A stretch of DNA of 64,000 bases from NCBI RefSeq assembly GCF_031143425.1, contig NC_090444.1:1352846323-1352910322 (forward strand), given 5' to 3'. This DNA comes from Pleurodeles waltl. Lineage: Eukaryota > Chordata > Amphibia > Caudata > Salamandridae. The translations under genes were made by a program, and so were the position numbers. Positions within the stretch are counted from its first letter, which is position 1. Each line of letters starts with the position of its first letter. Under the pieces are notes generated by a model. It did not search any database. It was not told the DNA's origin and saw only the letters and a list, made by a program, of their open reading frames with translations. Positions 45,721 to 57,903 of this stretch are shown here, piece after piece.

Positions 45721-46117
45721 AGTAAGCATACGGTTGTCGTCTTCGTCGGTGGTCCTGAAGGTGTATGGCGAAATACAACGCTGGGAATACTAGCAGTTCT
45801 TTTGCCACGGCGGTCACTGCGCCATCTCTGTGCCTGGAGGTGGGTGTTTCCTTTTATACTTTCTGTTTCCACCAGGTTTTTCATGGCGGTAAGGACCTAC
45901 TGGATATCCTGGCGAAGTGGTTACTCAGAATATGGAGGGCGGGACATTGGCTGCCTCCTGCCTAAAGTTGTCTTCCGCCGGTGGATGCTGCTTGTTGGCG
46001 GTGGCGACGCTGGCAGGGAGTTGTCTGTCTTGCTATGGGTTTACCGCCTTACTCGTTATTTGGCGGTGCCATCGGCGTGGCGGTTCGGTTACCGCCAAAC
46101 TCGGAATGAGCACCTAA

Positions 46118-48430
46118 GTGTATGTTTTTGGAGGTGTATCTTTGAGAAAAGGCCCCTTTTTGACATGGTTAGCCCGCACTTTTTGCCTGGTATGTGATGT
46201 AGCATAGAAGTTGTTAGTGCCCAGGGCCCCTGCTAACCAGGTTCCCTGGGTCAGACCTCTTTCCCGAAACTGTTGTGATGCTTTGGCACAACTGGAGACA
46301 CCCTTAGATGCCCCCATAAGTCCCTAGTAAATGGGTAGGTCAGGAGGTACTAAGGTTAAGCCCCTGATGTAAACCTAAAATGAAAAGTTGACATGGCACA
46401 CTGCCTGTGTACCCTGTCCACTATACACTGCATGCATTTTAATAGATGTGCTGGACACTGGTCAATATGAGGTTCGCAGCTACATGATCGCCACTCTGAA
46501 CCCTGGGCTGTTTGGTATCAAGCATCTCAGAATGATTAATCCAACCAGTAATCACTAAATGTACCCAGGGGTCAACTTAGAGGTGCCCCCTGCAAAAGTG
46601 AATCACCCTGGCATGGTTGCTGGCCGGTCACATCCAGCCTGCCACCTCCATACACAAATCTGCACCCCTGGGGTGAGGGCCTCTGCCCTCTGGGATGTTA
46701 AACAAAGCCCTTCCTGGGTGGAGGTGCTAACACCCCCTTTCTCAGGAATGTGTGCTGCCCTGTTGGTGAGCTCCAAAGGGCTTACCGCCTTGGAAACTCA
46801 ACATCCAGGCCTGCTGGTAGCAGCAGATTACCACCCCATTGCAAACTCCCAGTTTTTGGTGGGAGCAACAGCGGTAAACTCAAAAAAGGACAAAAGGAGT
46901 GGCCCTACCTGGCATGCACCACCCCTAAGGTGTTGCATGCGAGATGGGCTCTCCATTTCATTTTCCTCTATCTTGGATGGAAGGAAAATAGCCAATCAGG
47001 TGTAGGTAGGGAAGTGACCTTTGCCCACAGCAAGTGGTCACATAGTGGGTGTAGCCACCCTAAGGTAGAAGACCCATTGGTCACTAACAGTTTCCCCCTA
47101 AAATGCCCATTAAATATGGTATTGAGTGGGCATCCTTTGACCAAAAAATCAGATTTGATGGCCAGGAGAAGACCAGCTACAGGAAGATCCAAAGGCACAA
47201 GAACTGTGGACGTGCTGCACAACGAAAACGTGCCAAACCCTGCCTGCTGCATGCAGGACCCAACAATTGCTACTGAGGAGCTGCTGGACAACTGGAAAAA
47301 CTTTTAAAATCCCAAGAGGACCTCCAGACTTCGCAAATTGCCAGAGAACTCCCTTCAGAATGGAGGTACCACTCTATAATCCACAAGGAACCAACAAGTC
47401 AGTGAGGTCCAATTCACTGACCAGACGCCAACTCCAGAACCGGATACTGCAGCCAGACCAAACTTTACACCAACAATCGTGAGGACAAACCCTGCCAGTG
47501 TGCCAAGCTTGCGGGCACTAAGCCCTCTAGCAGTTGAATCTTAGCAATACCCTGTGTATTGGTCACCTGACTACAGGCACCAAGAAAGGCAGCCCACCTG
47601 AGACTGTTCGAGGACCAGGAGGAAGCCTCTATTGAGGGACTTCAGGAACAACATGGACCTCCATCCAGAGTGCCCTCTTTGCCCTGCAAATGACCCTTGA
47701 ACCAACTTACCTCCGGCTTCTTAGAGCATCCTTGGGTACAGCTCCTGGCTCACCTATTCACTCTGCACCTAGCCGCCCTGAGCCCTCCACCAAAAAAACT
47801 GCTGTGACCTAAGGGTCTCCCACCTCTTGCAACTTTGACACTCTAAGGGGACCCCCAGGATTTAACTTTAAACTTACCTGTGCAATGCTTTTCCAAGTGA
47901 TCCCCCGCAGTGGCCCTGCACCAGCTCCAGAGACCTTCTCCTGCTGTTCCCGTCGGAACTGGGAGCTGCCCAAACTTCTCCAGCTGGCACAGAGTGCCCA
48001 CCAATGACCTCGACCAACCTGCAAAAGGAGAACTTGGTAAACCCACTTTTTAATTTTATAAATATTTTTAAAGGTTATCATTCATTGATTCCCATGGTGA
48101 GTAATTACGCACAAAAATACTATTTTTAATAAACCTCAAAAATTCATATCTTGAAAAGTACTTAACCAATACTGATGATCTTGGTCTTAAAATATATATA
48201 AAAGTCTGAAGTATGTTTATAAATTGGTCTTGATTTATTCCTTTGAGTATGTGAGTTGCAAGATTGATGCTGTGTGTACAACACATCCTTTGCATTTCTC
48301 CTAGATTGGCCTAACTGCTCGACCAAGCTATCATATAAATTAGAGCATTAGGTGGTCTAGTTTTTACCCCTGTAAACCAAAGTGTGGTTGCCTGGACCCC
48401 CCGGACACAGTGTGCTTAGCTTTGCACACT
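46118..48430 (+). mobile_element. LTR-like repeat, family C
   Basis: About 2.3 kb follow E2 immediately. The stretch begins TGTATGTTTTTGGAGG and includes CTTTGAGAAAAGGCCCC near 46140 and AATAAACCTC near 48128, and ends around GTGCTTAGCTTTGCACA. Length, lack of genes and a late AATAAA fit a solo LTR. However, a 5-bp duplication was not resolved, because E2 and this repeat lie together between two TTCACTACA words. The overlapping frames at 46559-47307 have no family resemblance. Confidence 0.5.
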
Positions 48431-48438
48431 TCACTACA

Positions 48439-48791
48439 GTATCCAAATGTTTTGGTTAAAATGATAATAGCAACTTTTTATGGCTATGCGTGGGAGATGT
48501 TTGAAAATTGCTTGTATCGTTGTCTGCACAAACTATATTATTACATTTTGAGGATAATAATTGTTAAGTTGACTTTATTACATTTAGTAGTGCATAATAT
48601 GCTTCACTTAGCATTGTGTATTATGTGTATATGAGTTACATGATGATTGTTTTTATTGCGACACATGAATGCCATCTCCCATATTTCCATGGGACTTGCC
48701 AGAAAGCATATAGTAGGCCACAATACAACTTATGTCAGAGCTTAATAATGGGTGGAAGTGCCCAGATCAATTACTCTCTTTTGGGACACAC
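48439..48791. other. Unassigned AT-rich spacer between repeat C and E3
   Basis: No gene or repeat structure is seen. It may belong to the same pre-insertion locus as 36681-37412. Confidence 0.4.
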
Positions 48792-49799
48792 GGGGCCTCA
48801 TTATGAGTTTGGTGGTCTCAGGCCAACAGGCTGGCAGAGAAGACCGCCAAATTAAGACCATGGCGGTATTTAGAACAGAATACAGCCAAAGTACCGTCTG
48901 CACCGCCACAGTGGTCTGGGTGCCTGGGACGACGGTAGCCACTTGCAGGCCGGCAGATGTCATGTTTCTGCTTGACAGATTAGGAGGTTGCACATCGCCA
49001 AGGTTTCCACCACAGTCATACCACCATGGAAACCCAGGCAGAAACAAACTGCATAAAAGGAGACACTCACCGTCAGGAAGTCATACTCATCCAAAGCTGC
49101 CATAGAACCAGAACTACACATCATCCTGCTGCACCTACTCGCTCAGAGACTCCGGAATCAACACTGAAGATGACAACAGCAACCATAAGAACACACACTT
49201 ACCTGTAACTGTTGTATACTGCCAAAGTCCAAAGCCTCACACAATATACCATTGGGAACGGGGGCCGAGGGCAACACACACATGTAACCTGACACCGATA
49301 TGCACACTCACAGACAGCCACATACACACCCGTACATACACAGTACACACACTATGGCTATCACACACACACACGTCAAAAACACACACCAATTCCTGGA
49401 AACACAACACCAGCCCAGTCACACACAATTACACACACCACCACCACACGTCACAACAACACCACAACTGCAACACCATCATTGCATTGACAAGCACCCA
49501 CAATAGACACTACCCAGTGACAAATCACACATACCACACAACTTACCCCCAACAGGAATGACCACACACATACACACAACCCTATAATGCTGCAATCGAC
49601 ATACACAGTAAACAAACAGCTCATCGTATCTGACATAACATGCACCGCACACGCACATAGTCAAAGCACACAAAGCCACACAACACTGCAACAAACAAAT
49701 GTCAACACAAACACCAATCAGTACCATGACAACAACATGTCCCCAACATACACATGCCCGTCACACAATGCATACCCGTCACTGGGGGACAAAAGCACA

Positions 49800-52149
49800 C
49801 CCACTCAGCCAGACACACGCTCGACGCAATTTTTCACCTCAAGCCAACACATAGCCTACACCCACACCACCGAACTCCTCTGGACTGACCACCACTGCGT
49901 CCACTTCTCCTTCACCAAACCCCCCACACACCACCATCAACACACCACACCCTACCGCATGTGGGACAAGATCCCCACAGAACGCCTGAACTCCCAACTG
50001 GCTCACAACCCCCCCACACCAACGACCCCAACGTAGGAGCACACAACCTCTCAAAATGGATCACTACCTGCGCAGACACACTAGCCCCCCTCAGAAAACA
50101 CATCGCCACCCGCAATGTCAAGAACGCCCCATGGTTCACCCCCGAACTCCAAGCGCAAATGCCGCCAAGCGGAGAAAATATGGCGACAAGAAACCTTGAC
50201 AACCAACTTCTCCACCCTCAAAGCCACCATTCGCACCCATCACCAACTCATACGCACTGCCAAATGAGATCACTACAAGACACGCCTTGACAACAACTCT
50301 CAAAACAGCAAAGAACTCTTCACCATCATTAATGAACTAGCCAAACTCAAAGCCAGCAGCATAGACCCCTCACACACACAGCCCCTATGTGACGCCCTCT
50401 CCAACCACTTCCACCACAAAATCCTGGACATCCACAACAGCTTCATACCACACACACCCACCACACCCACCCCTCACTCACCTAACTCAACCCCCACTTA
50501 TGACCCCCCCACCACACTCACCACCTGGGCCTCCACCACACACGAAGAAACCAAAAAAAACATGAACTCCATCCACTCCGGATCCCCCTCTGACCAATGT
50601 CCACATCGCATCTACAACAGAGCCAACCCAACCATCGCCCCCATACTCCACGACATAATCAACTCTTCTTTCAAATCCGCCATCTACCCAGACCCCTGGA
50701 AGCATGTGGAAATCACCGCTCTTCTAAAAAAACAAAGCTGACCCGGAGACGCTCTCCAACTATCACCCCATCTCCCTCCTCCCTTTCCCCACCAAGGTTG
50801 CCAAGAAACTGGTCAATGCCCGCCTATCCCACTTCCTCGAAGAAAAAAACACTCTTGACCCCTCACAATCCAGGTTTCGCAAGAACCACAGCACGGAAAC
50901 CGCCCTCATCGCATGCACTGACCAAAGTTGACAAAGGCGAGACGTCGCACTCATCCTCCTATATCTCTCCACAGCTTTTGACACTGTCTGCCACCACACA
51001 CTACGCACACGCCTCCACAACATTGGAATTTGCCACAAAGCCTTAGACTGGCTCACCTCCTTCCTCACCGACCGGACCCAGAGAGTCCGCCTTCCACCTT
51101 TCCACTCCACCGCTACAAAGATCATCTGCGGAGTCCCCCAAAGGTCCTCCCTCAGCCCCACACTCTTCAACATTTACATGATCCCCCTAGCCAACATCCT
51201 CCGATCACACAGAATCACTATCCTCACCTACGCAGATGACACCCAACTCATCCTCTCCCTGACTCACAACCCCACCACTGCCAAAACCAACCTACACGCT
51301 GCTCTCCTCGACACCGCCAACTGGATGACAACTAACCACCTCAAGCTTAACTCCAACAAAACCGAGATCATCATCTTCGGCCCCAACAAAACCATATGGG
51401 ACGACTCCTGGTGGCCCACCCCCCTAGGCCCCGCACCCACCCCCGCAAACCACGCACGCAACCTCGGCATCATCCTGGACCCCTCCCTCTCCATTACACA
51501 GCAAATCAATGCTCTAACCTCCTCCTGCTTCCACACACTCCGCACTCTAAAAAAATCCTTCAAATGGATTCCCCCAGAAACCAGGAAGACAGTCACCCAT
51601 GCACTCATCAGCAGCAGACTAGACTACGGTAATGCCCTCTATGCCGGCACCACACTCAAACTCAAACGCAAACTCCAGAGAATCCAGAACACAGCCGCAC
51701 GCCTCGTCATTGGCCTCCCCCGCCACGAACGAATCTCACCACACCTCAAATCCCTTCACTGGCTCCCCATAGCAAAAAGAATCACATTCAAGATCTTCAT
51801 CCACGCACACAAATCCCTCCACAACACCGGCCCAACCTACCTCAACGACAGAGTGAACTTCCACACTCCCACCCGCAACGTCCGATCAGCCGACCTCGCC
51901 CTAGCCAAGTCCACCACATCCAACGCACCACCACAGGAGGTAGGTCCTTCTCTTACCTCGCCCCCAAAACCTGGAACTCCCTCCCCACCAACCTCCGCAA
52001 AACCAAAGACCTCCTGCTCTTCAGAAAGAACCTCAAGACATGGTTGTTCGAACAGTGACCCTTCCTGCCCCCCTTGACTCCCCCCCAAGCGCCTTGAGAC
52101 CCTCACGGGTGAGTTGCACGCTCTATATATTTTTTTGATTGATTCACTG
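49800..52149 (+). mobile_element. 5'-truncated L2/CR1-type LINE with decayed reverse transcriptase
   Basis: The element begins within the C-terminal end of an apurinic-type endonuclease: LLWTDHHCVHFSF near 49878-49916, where TDHH corresponds to the catalytic SDH motif. Reverse transcriptase follows in broken frames: NYHPISLLPFPTKVAKK and QSRFRKNHSTETAL (50757-50915), motif A as LILLYLSTAFDTV (about 50951-50985), motif B as CGVPQRSSLSPTLFN, and motif C YADD at 51229-51240. The C-terminal region includes LHWLPIAKRITFKIF, typical of L2/CR1 proteins. An open frame covers 51178-52077. The 3' tail is GCGCCTTGAGACCCTCACGG, then a TTGATTGATT repeat near 52135-52155. Motif A has Tyr where the catalytic Asp should be, and motif B has Arg for Gly, so the enzyme is dead. 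It inserted into the CA-rich tract of E3. Confidence 0.9.
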
Positions 52150-52349
52150 ATTGATTGAAGCACAGCACACAACCTCACATGCTTCCCAGACAAAACAGGT
52201 AACACAAGCACCCCTTACACACAAATACACACACACCAACAATGTCAGCCATGAACAAATCTGCACTGGGAAAAGAAATGCAGGACAAATTTGTGATGTG
52301 GAAACCAACAACTGGTTGGTCCAAATATGCATTAAAATTATATTAAAAT

Positions 52350-53505
52350 ATTATAGAAATTTCTAAGGCCGTAGGCCAGTCCAAAGGGAAAATGTGCAAC
52401 ATGCACACAATACACATCTGTGTGCCCCTAACTTGACTCCTGACTGCCATGTAACCTCCAGAAGTAGGGGCATCAAGTGGGCAGGCAGGTGTTGTATAGG
52501 CATTTTAGTTATAGCTTCCTGCACGTTAGTTTAACACATAGGCCGCTGTGCACTTTGACCTAGATATCTTTTATTCGGCTTTACATTGTTATTTTTACAA
52601 TAACCAGTTTTACGGTCTTGTTTTATTTTCATCTATCTATCTGTTTTGCTTAGCCCAGCACTGTGTTCTCAAACAAGACCTTATTGATCACTTTGTGCTT
52701 CAGTCAAGGCTACAGTTTGGTACATTGCCGGTGAACGTGGTAGAAGTTTAGTCTCAACAGTCGTTGAAAATACACACCCTCACGTAGGGACATTTTCTTA
52801 GAACATCAGCTGTGTTATTATAAAACACTTCCTAGTCCCATTACACGTTAAGAGGGAGATTCCAGCCAGGGAACCACAACTGTATGCTGATTGCTGAGCG
52901 CTTCACTGCAGATGCTAACGCAGACTACAGGCCTTTGTTCAGGTATGAGGGTTGATGTCCGTCCGGGGGAAATATGAAAGGCAGAATTAGAGCTTAACAT
53001 GCTGTGCTCAGAATATGACTTAGATAGGAAATAGTCCATGACTCCTAGTGACAATATGATAGCGTTATTCTTATTCTTCACTCTCCTCGTCACCATTTTA
53101 ATATTTTCATGTTGTGTCGTCCTGGTAATTGCAGCTCACGCTTTGCTATCTAAATTGCAGTCGTTTTATTAAATAAGTTATTAAAACTTATACTGCTTCT
53201 TATTTATATATGAGACCGAAGTAAGAATGAGAGAACTGGATGCGACCTGAGTGACCACGACTTCCCTGAGAAGTATAATATGTCATGCGCTCGGCTGCCC
53301 AATCATCTCTATCTCTTGGTGGAGACGAGGCACTGCTAGTTAGCTGGAGCAAAACCCGGATTTAGAGTGACAAGTGTCACCCACAGTGGGCCAGACTCAG
53401 TCTCCCACACCGTGGACGATCTTGCTGCTCAAAATCCAGTAGTCTCATTAGAATAATGAGAGCCTACACAACACAGGTACCTCAGGGATTATCAGGGGGG
53501 TATGG
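52350..53505. mobile_element. Unclassified repeat D inserted in E3
   Basis: About 1.15 kb is foreign to the E3 framework: it has no counterpart between the GT-rich tract and gene B of E2. It contains TTATTAAATAAGTTATTAAA near 53165 and CATCTATCTATCTG near 52630. It looks like an LTR in size and content, but no TG/CA ends with a duplication could be fixed. The sequence is non-coding. Confidence 0.4.
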
Positions 53506-53514
53506 GGGGTTTGG

Positions 53515-56500
53515 TCCTAGGCTTTGGAGTGGGTCCTTTGGAAGTGGACTTGGGGGTATTTAGGGCCATGCTTAGGGGAGGGTTGGGTTCTCTTGGGAGG
53601 GTATATTTCTTGGTGGGGAAGGGCATGGGTACTTGCAGGGGGTAAGGGAGGCTTTAGGGGTGGAAGGGACAGGCCTGGGGAGGGAAACAGTGCATTTAGG
53701 GGTCTCATGGGGAAGAGGAGTAGGGAAAAGGTAAAAACCTGAAAGAAACACCTTTTTTGACACACAAGGACAGTCATAAGAAGGGGGTTTGGTGCTGACT
53801 GTGGATACAATAGGTGTAATGGTTGGATCTGTGAATGTTGGTGTGGTGTCTGCAGGTGTGTCATGTGTAGTGTCAGTGATGCTGAGGGTGGTGGGGGTGT
53901 CAGGGCAGATTGTGACTGTTGCTGTGTCTGTATTCGTATGTTGATTGTGTGCCTGCCAGTGGTGTGTATGCCTGTCTGTCTGTGTGCTTTGGCTGGTTCA
54001 GGGAAGGGGGTTTGGGTCTAAGAAGAGGGAGGTGGAGGGCGGAACGGTATATATGGGTAACTGGCTGTCATCAATGTGGAGGCCAGAGCCTAAAAGGATC
54101 CTTGTAAGTCAGCCAGTGCACCGTGAATACCCTCCAGGAGCGCATTACTCTGTTGGACTTGAGTTACCAGTCCCTGGATAGCATTCACGATGGTCGACTG
54201 AGCAGGAGTGAGCAGGCACGGCCAACTGGGTGGGAGCTACAGGGAGGGCTGTGTTAGTAAGGGGGTGGCAAACTTAGATGGTGGAGGATTCTGAAGATGA
54301 AGAACTGGATCCTGTCTCCACTGTGGCATTCCCCTTGCCCTCCGGGCCAATGGATCCCTCGGTGTCAGTGGTATCATGACTTCAGGCCCAGTGGCCAGCA
54401 GCTTCCCCACTCGGCTGTGCCCCATCTCCTTCACCTGCCGCTGCGGATGTTGAGAAACAGAGAGAGAGGTAGGGTCATCACATTCTTTAGATACACATGC
54501 ATTACACCACACACAACAGTAACATCACATCTAAATGTAAACCAACCCCTGGTAGGAACCATTTTTAGCCAACATCATGTCACAAGAACATGCTTTCTAA
54601 AACCCAATATCACATCAATGTCACACACAACATAAGCCAACTAACTGAGAACTACATCACCATCCCATCACTACATCTATAACACATACTATACCTGCAT
54701 AGGATGATTTGTCAACATGAAAAGTGAGTCCCAGTACAGAGCATCACTGTGAAACAACAATCCATTAATGGGAATCAGTCTTGACTTTGCTATCACATTC
54801 ATATGTACTCCAAATCAACACTTGCTCAGACCATTACCAGATGTCATGTCCTATGAAAGTTAGCTCATCACATTCCAATTACAACACAGGATGTTGCTTA
54901 GCAATCACATTCATAACTTGTAACTGTGTCCTTATTATTCATAATGTGAAAACACACACATGCATCTACTCCATTTGGCATATCCAAAGTAGGAGTATAA
55001 TTGATACATACTTTGTGGACCTACTCAACTCAGTCATTCTCACATAGTAAACAAAGCCCTCTACAGTAATAGGGGCATTTTCAGCATGCAGGAATTACTC
55101 ACAGACAACCCCAGGGACCAAGCCAACACCTTCCATACATTGGACACCTGTCATGTGCATCAAGGGCACATACAGTTCTAATAATCCTGATGATTATCAT
55201 CCTTAAATCAACAAAATGCCAACATCACTATCAGAACTACAGACATGAGTAACCTTACACTGACATACACAACTTCCTGAATGACCATGATTGAGAAATA
55301 CACCTAGAGTCCAGCAAATTGACCGATAACATATACCATTCCACCAACATGTGAATGTCACCTACAAAACCAGCAACACAATGAAGTCAGTGTAAATTGA
55401 GCTTAGCCATACCAAAATCCTTCTAAACAGATACAGAATTGCTGAAGTAATTATCCCAAACTTGGATCCCAAATTTGAAAATGACAGTAATTAACAATGT
55501 ACACATGATGTTGGTAAAAAGCAGTGTATATTGTACCATATAGGAGATCACCTGCCCTATGTAGCATGCCCACAATACATTGGCTAAGGGAATAGCAGGC
55601 TTGCCACTTACCTTCACAATATCATGTATATGTCTGAACTGATATTTCAATGATATGTCTTGCACTAGGATGTAGAAATACAACCATGTTGTACATTATG
55701 TAGGATGTCCACCCTGATAATACATCACAATATCCAATGTACAGTCCACACTTAACAATGGGGACACCTCCACACACCACTGAGTAAGTGTAGCAAGTAT
55801 GCCATGTGAAGTTTCAGATTGTGATCACACCCTAACATGAACTTAACATCTAGTTCACAACTCTTGAATAGGTGGCCTGTTTCTCACCTGTCAGACCCTA
55901 TGTTGCAATAGAGTTAAATAAAGTGGAATTGGACTGGACAGAGACCAAAGACCTGGACAACTTACCAACATCATGCCTGGAGTATGGATCAGTAGGTGGC
56001 AAGTATGAATCAGCAGGTTACATATAGAGCAGTATAGTGGTACACATATGACACAGTCACATATGCATCACCAGATGCATCAATACAATATGGTTAACAT
56101 TGGTGAGTTTTAGGTCCAATACACAATAAAATCTTTACACCTGCATATCAATGTTATAACCTGTACACCTAGGTGTACCTAGGGGACACTTTGGTGTTAG
56201 CACTTACCACATTGTCACAGCTTAAATACCTACACATACTACACTGAAGTGACAGAGGGATGTGCTTGTGTGTAGTCAGCACGTACCCCTTTGTGGCTGC
56301 TGTGCTGCCCTCAAATGCCCATCTACCTCAGGGTAGGCCACCGCCAAAATGTGGGCTATAAGGGTGCTCAAGGTCCGATGAGCACCCCTCCCTCATTAGG
56401 AGGACATCCCCAGCTGGCCCTCTACGGTCTTCTGGGCCCAGCATCTCAGGTCTTCCCACTGCTTCCTGGAGTGGGTGCTCTGCTGGCTGTTGACCCTCAG

Positions 56501-57132
56501 GGTCCGTACTTGCTTGGCAATGGCACACCAAATTCGATTTGATGGGCATTGACCTTCATGGATGACACAGACAAAAGGAGAAAATTAGGTCCACATGCAC
56601 CATCCCAACACAAGTGGCCAGAACACTTCAATCACAGCAAGTAGGCAAACATTCCTTCCTCTCAGTCCAAACACATTCACAATTTACCATCTGCAGTCAT
56701 CCCATGTGTAAAGTGGAGTCTCCAATACAATATGCATGATCAGTACATCGTATTGACTAGACACATATGACCAGCCCTCATCATTATCCATACCATTGTA
56801 TGTCCCTATAAACATTTCTCACACCATTATTGTTGTACATGCTGCAATCTATGTTGTGTGTAAAGGAAGTTAGATTACACACTTTCTACCATGTATCACT
56901 ACTTTATGTCTGCCTATGCACATGTACACAATTCCATACACCCAGACATGATTGCCCAAACCCTCACTACCCCACATTTCATGTGCACCATCATACACTT
57001 CACCTTTCACACATTGGTTTGTCATTGCACCTACATGCTCCTCTGGTGCACCATACAGCTGTTCATACAGGGATAGGACTTCTTCCACAAGCTTGTCTAG
57101 CTCTTTTGGAGTGAATGGTGGGGCCCCATCAC
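53515..57132 (-). pseudogene. SANT/Myb-like gene B of E3 (three exons, minus strand)
   Basis: Exon 1 (about 57132-57025) reads APPFTPKELDKLVEEVLS and YEQLYGAPEEHV, the first helices of the Myb/SANT-like domain, homologous to the E1 exon at 5625-5725. Exon 2 (56553-56287) reads QWEDLRCWAQKTVEGQLGM and ends with a GTACGT donor. Exon 3 starts near 54440 after CATCCGCAG. It includes a Ser-rich acidic part, then the sequence equivalent to QSTIVNAIQGL (54205-54170) and a Pro-rich, Lys-containing C-terminus (53860-53517). Two in-frame breaks follow exon 2's conserved block. Together with E1 this copy shows that gene B truly has a complete two-part domain. The introns (54.5-56.28 kb and 56.56-57.02 kb) show nothing else. 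Confidence 0.65.
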
Positions 57133-57903
57133 CTCAGGACGTAGCATGATAGCTCCAAGAGGCAGTACACAGCATCTCAGGTAGTGGAGGTCTTGATGGA
57201 AGAAGTTTTAGGAGTCAAGTGAGCAATACTGCAGAAGATGGTGGTCATGTTCACCACATACATGACCGTCACTGCCGGAGGACATAGCCATTGGCCCCAG
57301 TCCATAAAAGGCAGCAATGTGTTCCATTTGCAATGTGCACAGCAGTTGTGACTGCCTACCACCATGACCACATCCGCCAGCACAGTTAGGTCACTTCCTC
57401 ATGTCCAGTACAATAGGTCAGGCAGCTGCCTTTTTGAGGCAATTATAAGTATGGGACAGTAATGGAAGGTGCATCATTTACAATTACCTATATAGTGTGC
57501 ACATTATAGTAAATGCTGCCTTCATGTTCAGTAGACTCATTGTGCATATGAGTAGTAAAAGCTGTGTAACAGAGGTATGGGTGGTAATGGAAATGATAAC
57601 CTATTCTCAACATCCTATGTGCGATGTCAATGGAGTAAAGGTGCAACAAATATATTTGTCATGTTAATCAAGCAGGAGTATCAAACACTGGTAGTCACAG
57701 CTATGTATTAGCATATAAAGTACAACAGAGTGTTTAGGGAATCTGAATCAAGGGTACTGTCATGGGATGCATAGCAATATGGTGCACATAAAATTATATA
57801 TGTTGCTTCTTACATCATATGGAGATATAGGTGACTTGTACATGAACGGATTCATAATGTGTACATTGTATATTCAACTACATTCTATTTTGGTCCCATA
57901 TAG
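57133..57903. other. E3 divergent spacer between gene B and transposase
   Basis: Gene B (minus) and the transposase (plus) start from opposite sides of this stretch. GTCATGTTCACCACATACATGACCG near 57245-57270 (split here for length: GTCATGTTCACC and ATGACCG) matches the 5' region of gene B in E2 (42415-42430) in reverse. It may hold a shared two-way promoter, inferred from geometry only. An upstream transposase exon should also lie here but was not recognised. Confidence 0.4.

Larger units (their letters stand above)
37417..46114 (+). mobile_element. Harbinger-like element E2, near full length (8.7 kb)
   Basis: The left end GGTGCTCATTCTGAGTTTGG (37417) and, inverted from 46114, the right end GGTGCTCATTCCGAGTTTGG differ at one position. 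Complementarity extends outward through CTTA/TAAG, so the exact cut site and duplication are unclear. Order inside: gene A (+, 38072-39773), HARBI1-like transposase (-, 40744-41872), gene B (+, 42310-44968), CA-rich then GT-rich tracts, and a GC-rich right arm with GGCGG words. All three genes have frameshifts or stops, so this copy is not autonomous, but it is the best template for the family in the window. Confidence 0.8.

Noticed and set aside
46559..47307. Overlapping 148- and 185-residue frames
   Set aside because: They lie inside LTR-like repeat C, overlap in different frames and have no recognisable domain.
51264..51608. 114-residue open frame antisense to the LINE
   Set aside because: It is a shadow of the reverse transcriptase frame on the plus strand, which has recognisable YADD and flanking motifs.
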